From Lotus japonicus (taxonomy: Eukaryota > Streptophyta > Magnoliopsida > Fabales > Fabaceae): a stretch of 64,000 nt of DNA. The stretch's first letter is position 1. Each line of letters begins with the position of its first letter. The stretch spans positions 59,790,289-59,854,288 of the forward strand of contig NC_080043.1 in NCBI RefSeq assembly GCF_012489685.1. The letters are read 5' to 3'. The position numbers were made by a program, and so were the translations under genes. Below are positions 54,641 to 64,000 of this stretch, piece by piece. The notes below the pieces were generated by a model. The model was not told the DNA's origin and did not search any database. It saw nothing but the letters and a program-made list of their open reading frames with translations.

Positions 54641-56220
54641 TTTTTTAAGTAGTGATGGATGTTGTACCATGTAGTTATGCTCGATTAGAGGTTTATCTTG
54701 CGGGGTGATTTGAAAAGGATACTTGCTTGGTTAATTCATGTTCTGTTGTAACTCCTTAATCTTTAGTTTTGTTGTTTTTTCTATTGGTTCAATAGTCTCC
54801 TATTGTATTCATGAAATTTTACTTATATATTGTCATTTAACCATTCTTTCTCTAAAACTTTCTACCCTTAAGCTCTCTCTGTGAATTGGCTCTTCATGGG
54901 TGGCCTCTGCCCCGTTCAGGTGCGGTGGAAACCCTTTATTGAACCTTCCTTCTCGTTTTCTCCCCTTTCCTTTCCTTACCTTGACTTAATTTCTCTCTCA
55001 CTAGGATCAACCCCTCCCTTGCGCCGCCCCATCGTTTTTTCTCCTTCCCTTTTTCGTGATACTTGCCTCCCAGAGTCTCAACATTGTTTATTTTATGTTG
55101 AGGTCATGGTTCACTTCGAATTTGGCTTTGATGGGGCTTTTTTCCGTTCTAATATGGCTCTAATGGGTTTGGTGGTGGCTGGCTTGTTTGTGGGTGTTGG
55201 CACTGGTTCTCGGGGCGTGTTGCGGTTCATCTGGGCGCATCGTTCTAGGTGTGGGGCGTTCGGGTTCCCGTTTCTCCAGCCAAGCCTCTTGGTGTTCCAA
55301 GAACTCGATATGAATTGTTCCACATAGCCCACAAGGTCCCAGTTCGGGATACTCCTTATGTCAGAGAAAAAAATGTTTAGTTGATTCCTTGTAGAAAAAA
55401 ATGTTGCGGTTGTACTTGATTCAACAATGGTTGACTTTCAATGGAAAGCGCATGAAGACTGTAAAAAATCAAGAGTCAAGTCTCTGTGGAGCAAGAAGCC
55501 ACCATATTACTGGGAAATTTGGGATGGACATTGATGCGGTAAAAAAACTACATAAAAGCAAACTTGATGCTTCCTGAGCCGTGTTTTTGGGTTCATTTCG
55601 GTTTGGTGTTGAATGTTGTTTATTCTTCTTTGTCTTTCTGGTGATTCTTCCAACTTTTTTCGTGATGTGTTGGAAGGTGGAGTTATGGATGAAGACACAG
55701 TACATCTATTGTTGTGTTGGTCGTTGTCACAGATCTGTTTTGGGGGATATGGTTTTGGGCTTCTGGAGTGCTGCTCGAGGTCGATAGTGAAGGTTGGGCC
55801 GACCATGTGCTGATCAGGAACGTTGTCGGGTGTTGTTCCCATTAGGTTTTTATGATTTCGCTTTCGGGTTGATGTCTTGTGCTGGTTTGCATCCCCTCCA
55901 ATTACAAGATGAGCTCTGTTTTTGTTGGGTTATGTGACTTTTCTTTGCAACATATCGGTCCCAGACAGTTGCTCCTTCTCATTGGTCATTTAATGTTTGA
56001 TCTGGGTTTGGATCTTGTCAATGTCACTTGCAATTTTTCCTGCATTTTGTGCAGGGTAGGTGTTTTATTAGGTGTTAGAATTCTAAAGTTATATCTTTGA
56101 GCGCACCAAAACAATTTGATTTTTAGGTATTTATGTGTAATGTTGGAGGAGATTATGCTCGCTTTGTTGAGTTTTGTTTGTACAATTAACCATTCCATCT
56201 AATAAAACTTTTTCTTACAA
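54641..56220. other. Unclassified sequence between copia-3 and the beta-glucosidase
   Basis: About 1.6 kb. ORFs up to 148 codons (54881-55327 plus) do not resemble a known family. The right end (CCATCTAATAAAACTTTTTC followed by TTACAAAAACAAAAAC) looks like the 3' end of a plant LINE or pseudogene insertion. No target duplication was found. It may be a degraded non-LTR element or a captured fragment. I do not assign a function. Confidence 0.35.
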
Positions 56221-56612
56221 AAACAAAAACTTTTACTTTTATTGGGTTAAAGTACCTCTTGTACGTCTAGTCAATTTATCTTTCGCTTTATAAAAACAAT
56301 GTGAAGGTGAAATTGGCCATAAAGTACAGGAAAAAAAAGTGAAGGATTTAATTAGGTGCATTCACCTTTCATGCAACTTTGTAAAACCAAGCCACCATAG
56401 ACCATGTTATTTCTCATGGTGTGAAGGACAAAAATTAATTTCATTCCTTTTACGGGAACCTAATCCATATTTTTTTAGAAGAGGCACATACAAAGAAATG
56501 CACATAAATATATGGCAAAGTAGCTATCATTAAAAGAATACAATTTCCTTTGACTTTGAGAATGAAGGAGAATGATCATATAATCACTGAAAGCTTAACT
56601 TGAATGATGTAT

Positions 56613-56618
56613 TTTATT
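56613..56618 (-). terminator. Polyadenylation signal of the beta-glucosidase
   Basis: AATAAA on the minus strand (TTTATT on the plus), 34 bp after the stop codon, within GTAATAAAATACATC. Plant signals are loose, so this is only a candidate. The flank 56221-56612 shows nothing else. Confidence 0.45.
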
Positions 56619-57109
56619 ACATAATTTATAGAACCGTTAGTCATCCAAAGTCTAATGTCTTTTGAGAAAATTCGTGAACCATTTTGCGGATAGCTTTTGG
56701 TATCTCTTCAATCCATTTTTGTAATCCACAAAATTTATTCCAAATCGCACTGTATAACCTGAATTCCATTCATAATTGTCCAGCAATGACCATGCGAAAT
56801 ATCCTTTGACGTTTGCCCCATCCCTTAAAAATTCACCAAAATGAAAGTATTAAATTAGATATACAAAATCAACATTAAGAAAATACATGTAAAAAATAAC
56901 TCACCTTATTGCAGATTGAAGATAAAATAGATGCCGATAATAATAGTCAATTCTGTAGGTGTCTATGAGAGCTTCCCCTAATGATAGTGTTGGATCATTG
57001 AACTCATCAATACCTACAATTCAAGTGCAATTTGCAAAGTATAAATTCTTTCATACATGATAATTGTTAATATATGTTAAGAAAAATTCAAGGTAAACAT
57101 TCAATGTTA

Positions 57110-57262
<153 letters not shown>

Positions 57263-57599
57263 TTAGAAACATAAGTTATTGCTATAGTCAAACAAATTTT
57301 GAAAATGCTATATAGACATACATATTTTTTAGAACATCCGATGGACATGTGCTTAGAAGTGGTATGAACCGATGCTACTTATTGGCTTAAACCGCGTTAA
57401 AAAGTATATCCATTGGATGTTAAAAAAAGCCATATGTCTACGGATCATTAGCCAACAAATTTTTTCTAAAGATAAAAAATATTTATTAGATAATTAACAT
57501 GGAGATCATATAGCGCTACACAATACGTACCCTTTGACCTATAGGATTCCCGTTACGCTCAGCTACCATAAAAAACAAAAGATTTTCTATTAATTATCA

Positions 57600-57941
<342 letters not shown>

Positions 57942-59653
57942 TTAAAAGACTTTTTTTACAAATTAATTTTAGCACATGATTAACAAACCTATTGTCAATA
58001 ATATATAGGAAATAGTAGTAGTAAAATGATTTATGGATGAGCTAAGTTTTTAGAATATTCTACTATTGCCCATGAAAATTACTTGACTTCAGATGTGTTT
58101 TTAGTGAGCTAAATTAAATTTTCAGGGGTTTTCTAGTTCTAACGGATTGTTGGGAGTGGTTTTAATTTGATGTGCACTAGGTAGTGCAACAGGTTCTATG
58201 TTGTCATTTGTTCTTATGTTGGTACTGTAATGAATTGAAGCATCCTTTTACTTCAAATAATTTATATTATTTGAGAGCGTTTCAAGCAAATACCATCCAA
58301 ACATGAAGTCAACTGCTCGTCCAGCAGCGTCATGATCATATTTGTTATCTGAAAATGGTTCGAACCAATGAGTCAACAATGTTATTCCTATAATACCCTT
58401 TTGAGATGCCTGTGTAGAGAATTCAAACTTGGTAGTTAGTTAACAATACCTACGATGTATGTTATGAGAATGAATTTTTTACATGAGAATAATAAGAATA
58501 AATCATGAATTTTAAAAATGAATGATCAAATATTAAAGTTATGAATGTTCACATGACAACTTAAAAATGTCATGTCACATGCTTGACTTCATGTGCTAAT
58601 CTTGGTCATTCATAATTAGATCCAACGGTCATAATTTATTCATATCATTATCACGTTAACTGTACATCCCCAACTTAACACCAATAGTAGTAAGTATATT
58701 TAGTCATTAATTCACAATAGTACAATGAACCTAATATTTCTTCTTGTACACTTGAACAGCTTTTGCATGAGCAAGAAGTAGGTGGTGTGAAACCAAATAT
58801 GGCTCTATCCCTGAATCACCACCGGTGCAATTTGGATTAACCCATTTAGAACATCGACCCGGTGCAAATGCCCCAAGTACGTAGCCATTGCTACTGTAAC
58901 CCCATGGTTCATTCAAAGTAATCCAATGCTTCACTCTATCTCCAAATTCCTTGAAACATAGCTCCACATAATCTTGAAAATCATCTCTGAAAAATCGATC
59001 ATGAACTATGACGTGTAAAATATAAATTTATGCATATACATACCTTGAATTTAGGTGCACATATGAAATTTTCATTTTAAATTGATATTAGAATTTCATG
59101 ATTAAGGAACTATACTCTTTTTTTTTTGAAATAGGAATTATACTCTTTATTCATAAAAGACTAAATTATCGAAAAAAAAACCGAAATAATTAAAAAAAAT
59201 TATTTTATGACTTTGTATATTCTGACCAAGAAAAATTTGCTTCACAAGTTAAAATAACTTTTTGTAAGTTAATATTAGCACATAAAGAGCATATTGTAAA
59301 TAAGACGTACTACATATTAGTAGTAAAAATATGATTCACCAATAAACTAATTTTTAACATGATCCCACAATAAAGTTGTGCTTATGATATTTTTCTTTCT
59401 GTTTTTACTTATTTGCAAAAAGGACGGGGCTAAGGCATAACTTGGGCGGAAAATAAATTCAGCCAAGATCGGTGTACATCCGGTGACTAGTGAATGTTGA
59501 TCATTAAAGAGAGATAAGAAAAAAAAAAGATAGATACATCATAAATTTAAGGATATAATGCGATCGAAAAAGTGATAGAAAAAATAATATTCTAAGGTGT
59601 ATATATTATTTCTGATACATGTATCATTACCGACATAAATTTTATAGCACTTA

Positions 59654-59770
<117 letters not shown>

Positions 59771-60019
59771 TTAATTTGTTATCGATTGTTTGAGAGAAAA
59801 ATAATAAAATACAATCGAATTTCAATTTTGACCATTAGCTAGCAGTTCGTCGATGAGATTGTTATAATATTTGATTCCTTCTTGGTTGATACCTCCACTG
59901 AGCTTTCCTTCTATTAATAGATTCATTTAGAGAAAAATATAAAACGGTTAATGTGTAATATCCATCTAAGCAAAATTAATAAATAGGAATTAAGAGTTAA
60001 TAATTACATATTAATTTCA

Positions 60020-60118
<99 letters not shown>

Positions 60119-60885
60119 TTATTAATAGAAAGTAGAGAATGATTTCTATACTTAAAAAAAGTATAAAGTTTTTTTTTTGAACTTAAAAAAGTATAAAGTT
60201 AACCAATCATATTTTAGTAATATAGAAAAATATTTAAAAAGTTAATACGTGACACATTTTTACAATCTCATTGGTCAACAATGAAAAAAAAAACTACTTG
60301 TACATGTACCTTTTTCTTTGCAAAATAAATGTGTATATCAAATATTCTTTTTAGTTTTTAAGTAGTTTACAACCTATGCCACTTAATTTAATTTCCTTGT
60401 TGTCATTTGGAAATTTGATCATAACTTGTAGCGGTGATACTGGTCAATCGAGACATCTCCGGTGCTTCTATCCGTTATTTTCTCTGCATGTTTCATATTT
60501 ATTATTAGATTATAGAGAAAAATTAGAGCTTGTTTTGATTTCCCTCTAAATTTAAAAACTATATTCACAACCAATTTATAAAATCTATTGTTCAGAAGGG
60601 AAAACAATTATTTGAGCCATAAGTTTTTCGAAACTCGGATAATTATCTTAAAGTTTCAAGAATACATTTTTATTATTGTCTTGAGTTTTTTTTATTTTAT
60701 ATTTTTAAAAACTAAAAAGGTATTTAACAAAACAGTAATCAAACACGTTGTTACTCCTTAGTTTCCCATCTTTTGTTTGATTGCAAGTTAGAGAGAAAAT
60801 TTGAGAAATATGTACCTGGATATTTATGGCTGAAGGTATCCCATATACTTGGTTCTCTACCGCCTTCTTTTGCTGCACCTTCATA

Positions 60886-62688
60886 CTGTGTATTATCATC
60901 ACAATCATTTAAAGAAATTTGATTTGAACCCTTGAAAATCTTAATCAAGTGGTTAAAAAATGAAAGAAATATTCTAGTTGCTATTACCACCTTATATTTA
61001 TTTAAGAGAAGATAATTTATACTATTTTTTAACTCATATTATGCCGTGTAAGCCCCATACGTTTCCCAATTTTCAAGGAAATATTTCAAATAGGTTATGA
61101 TAAACAAATTCTTAACTCAGGTATTATTAATTTCAAAAGGGAAAGAGGTATGTAATTGCTGGTTAGTATTCATGTGTGTGCTCTGGGCACTAGTGAATTG
61201 ATGTTTTTGTTGGTTGAGGGTGCTTCCTTTTCAGATTGTACCGGTACATTGCTCGTAATTAATTTGTAAGTATAAAATTTGTAAGGGGTTGTCTAAATGA
61301 CCCATGATAAATTTTGCAAATAGGAAATGTGATGTACGTAAAATTGTCAACACTATTAGTTTAGTTACCAAATAGCTATGATTTTTTTTTTGGAATGGGA
61401 AAATCGTATCAAGCCAAAATGTTCCAAGGTTACAGAAAAATCATATATCAAGAAAGAATTAGCCTCAAGATTCCAAGAGTAACCCAGGCATGGATCATAA
61501 CATAAAAACGGAAGATGCACAGCAGACGCAAACAAGAATTCACAGTTATTTAGCTTTGAATTTACTACATCACAACCAATTCACAACTTTTTAGTAACAA
61601 TGCACCGGTGCGCCACTAGTTGGTGTACAGTAGACAATTCTCCTAGATAATTTTTAATAAATATATATTAGCACGTACTTTAAAATAAAAATTATAATAA
61701 TTTTTTTTTAACAAATTGAGATAAAATCTATTTATATTGCACCAACTGTTTTTGTTTTACCTTGTGTTCTCTCTTTCGTTCTTTATTGTTATGTTTTTCT
61801 TTCTTTGTTTCTCTATTGCTTTGTTTTTTTTTGTCTTTTTTCTGTAACTGTTGGTGATTTTGTACTGGGCTTTGTCCCTCTTTTCTCTCATTAATGATAT
61901 TTTGGCTTTTAAAAAAAACTATATCTGAATGCACTAACTAAAAACTATAGAAAACGTCAAGTCATAACTAGCTAGCTAATTCAATTTGGATGGAGAGTCT
62001 TTAAAACTATAGATTGTAACTTGACGTAGCTAGCTAATTAATTACAGTGCTCAAATTCTTTGAGAGTCTTTAAATAAAGATTGTGGCAGATTGGAGAGTT
62101 GGTATCGCTTGAGATTTGGTTTCTCAAAAAATCGGGTTAAGTTTTTAATCAAATAACTTTTTAGCAAGTCTTTAGCTAGTTGATTAGCTGAACATGACAA
62201 ACATAGTCTATATGTGAAATTAATTATTATACATGTTATAGTTATTAAAAGAAATTAAATGGAGTAAATTCCAAGAAATTTCTGTTTTTTAATATGTAGA
62301 GGGATTATATGAGTTATAAAATATGAATTTAATAAACTTAACCACTGAATTTAAAGTTTCAAATAACCAAAAAAAAAAGTTTCAAATAAGCCAATCAACT
62401 GTAATTGTTGGATATTCATTAGATAATTTCAATTTCATGGACGAAATGTATTTTAAAATATACGTAAATATTGACTATAAAATTATATACTTATGAATTT
62501 CTTATTTAACTGCAATTCCGTTTACATAATTATCATAATAATATGATGTAATTTAGAGGTTCGATTTGTTAAATTCATCTCATATAAAAAATTATTAAGC
62601 GGAGGGACTCCCTCTTGCAAAGAGTTAGTTTGGAGTAACTCGATTTCTCACACAGCCACGGGCGCGCGCATGCACACATATATATTAC
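60886..62688 (-). other. Intron 1 of the beta-glucosidase (1.8 kb, AT-rich)
   Basis: GT-AG intron, much longer than the others, which run from about 80 bp to 1 kb. It holds the candidate retroposon at 61732-61918. It is otherwise AT-rich with T-runs. No ORF of interest. Confidence 0.75.
61725..61945 (+). mobile_element. Possible 5'-truncated LINE or SINE 3' end in intron 1
   Basis: A pyrimidine-rich 180-bp stretch (TTGTTTTACCTTGTGTTCTC ... GGGCTTTGTCCCTC, CATTAATGATATTTTGGC) ends in an A run (61912-61919). Similar, imperfect sequences flank it: TGCACCAACT at 61739-61748 and TGCACTAACT at 61931-61940. This fits a short plant non-LTR insertion with diverged target duplications. Confidence 0.35.
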
Positions 62689-62928
62689 CTGGTATGAAGC
62701 AGATGCTGTCCCAAAAATGAAGCCTTTGGGAAAATTGCTTCGTCTCATTGAGGCATCATCAAGAGTGGATGCACAAGATGTTGCGAATGTAACCGATGAT
62801 AATGTACTAGTAAGATTGAAGAAGAGGACAAGAAGTAAAAATGCGTTGAATGCCATATCAAAGATAAGAAGAATAAGAAGTAACATAGACTAGTTTTATG
62901 TTCCAAAAAGTGATGCAGTGCAGGGGCC

Positions 62929-62935
62929 TTAAATA
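62929..62935 (-). promoter_or_regulatory. Candidate TATA box of the beta-glucosidase
   Basis: TATTTAA on the minus strand, within CTGCACTATTTAAGGCCC, 73 bp before the ATG at 62856. A second AT-rich candidate, CTAAATATATATATAG, lies near 63038-63053. Confidence 0.4.
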
Positions 62936-62939
62936 GTGC

Positions 62940-64000
62940 AGAAAAACTCTATGAATTGGGATTAGAACGTGCGGTTACTCATGGTCAAGATTAGTGCCAG
63001 TGGATTAGGAAAACAAAAGGATTGAAGTGGTCAAACTATATATATATTTAGTAACAAGCAAAAGATGAGTGCAATAAGAATCAATCAGTTTTGCTGAGTA
63101 GCAAACACGTAGTGACATATACCATTTTGTTTTTTTTTTGGTTGATTTTAAGTGAAAAGAGAAGGATGTGATGAATTTTGACAGAAAAATTTACACTTTA
63201 TTCTACTCGTTTGGATGGTCAGGAAAATGTAAGAAATCGAAAAATTTAAATGTGGGGCCCACATTGCAGTTTTCATGCCTAACCTGAGAAGAAAATTACT
63301 TGAGGGAGGACTAGAAAAATTCAATTTTAACTTCAAATGTTTCCCCAAATCCCACCTGTTTCTAACTTATAGTTTACACTATTATTGCAGTTTATTTTTT
63401 TTCCCAAATCCAATGTGTATTTTTTTCCCCAAATCCAATGTGTTTATTTTCTTGCACGCTTTTCTTTAACAAACTGCATATATTAAGAAAAAGATGACAC
63501 AAAGGTCATTATTCCATGATGAAGCAATGGAAGAATCGCATTTTAAACCTGTTCTGGAATAAAATCCTAGGGTAGAGCAAAGAAGCTCAAGAGTAATATT
63601 GTGGTAATAAAGAACATGTATTATATATCATAAGCTCCCTCTTATATAGATGGTGAACCTTGGTGGTATTCTTTCACTAGCATCCCTGCAAAACAACTTT
63701 CTTTACAAGGACAAATTTGATTAAAGTATTTCATTAGCATTCTAGTTAACAAAACGTCTTTGTAACTTGCTGAATCTCTTGGTTGGTTGATCGGATATGA
63801 GAGACACATTTGGTAAGGCGATAAATGGTAATAAACAGTAGTTATAATGGATTCTCCACCAATTATTATTGCAACAATATGATTTAACGGGTATACTATA
63901 ATAAAGGGAGGAATAAAAGGCTATTCATTAGGCACCTAGATAATAACAATAATAGGGGAGCAATATTAAAATGGGTTAACGTTTAAAACCGCAAAGGGTG
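62940..64000. other. Upstream region of the beta-glucosidase, no gene seen
   Basis: AT-rich, with short T- and A-runs. The repeated TTTTTTTTCCCAAATCCAAT and GTGTATTTTTTTCCCC near 63395-63440 is a small duplication. ORFs here are under 70 codons and not gene-like. Confidence 0.5.

Noticed and set aside
54881..55327. 148-codon plus-strand ORF as a host gene
   Set aside because: Composition is low-complexity and hydrophobic; no recognisable domain, no homologous frame in the window.
63275..63469. Small ORF upstream of the beta-glucosidase
   Set aside because: AT-rich with a duplicated TTTTTTTCCCAAATCCAATG motif; nothing gene-like.

Overview
The window is plant nuclear DNA, most likely from a legume (Fabaceae). 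It is almost entirely nested LTR retrotransposons up to about 54.6 kb. From 56.65 to 62.86 kb, on the minus strand, lies one host gene: a 13-exon glycoside-hydrolase family 1 beta-glucosidase. No RNA gene, CRISPR array, origin or bacterial feature is present. The legume guess rests on the SIRE/Maximus-type copia elements with an env-like ORF downstream of pol and on the GH1 sequence; the species cannot be fixed by eye.

Layout. (1) 1-7854: an Athila-type Ty3/gypsy element on the plus strand, entered in its leader, with gag, protease, RT, RNase H and integrase in broken frames and a 3' LTR at 6815-7854. (2) 7855-42954: a SIRE-like Ty1/copia element on the plus strand (called copia-1). Its 5' LTR is split by three insertions: the Athila element; a 3.5-kb Tekay/Del-like solo LTR (A, 7891-11432, TSD CATAT); and a 19.6-kb minus-strand copia element (copia-2, 11960-31554, TSD GCTAC). 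Copia-2 itself holds two more solo LTRs of the Tekay-like family (B, 18117-22226, TSD AGCAG; C, 24198-28204, TSD TTTGC). The copia-1 integrase is split by a 1.3-kb Athila/Tat-like solo LTR (34707-36035, TSD GTATT). (3) 42955-45491: fragments, namely a Tekay-like LTR end with a primer-binding-like site, a Cassandra-type LTR with a 5S-rRNA-derived core, and another copia LTR end with its primer-binding site. (4) 45492-50217: a truncated relative of copia-2 (copia-5). (5) 50218-about 54640: a third copia family (copia-3), reduced to its 3' LTR and an env-like ORF, which is split by a solo LTR of the copia-2 family (51968-53212, TSD ATAGC). (6) About 54640-56220: unclassified sequence. (7) 56652-62856: the beta-glucosidase. 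(8) 62.9-64 kb: AT-rich upstream DNA.

Two items stand out as possibly undescribed. The copia-2 family carries a small gene on the strand opposite to the retroelement (13959-14297 and 47504-47893). It has its own TATA box, a helical product of about 129 residues and AATAAA signals, and it recurs in two separate copies. The Tekay-like LTRs carry a sense ORF inside the LTR, with a hydrophobic start, an ADWFTMVHPSGG block and an acidic tail (DSDSDDD); its tail is still recognisable in the diverged fragment at 43.3 kb.

The beta-glucosidase keeps all 13 exons in register (exon sum 1545 bp, 514 residues) and both catalytic glutamates. Codon 265 is TAG where CAG is expected, and the donor of intron 3 seems to lack one G. 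It is therefore probably a very young pseudogene, or a null allele.
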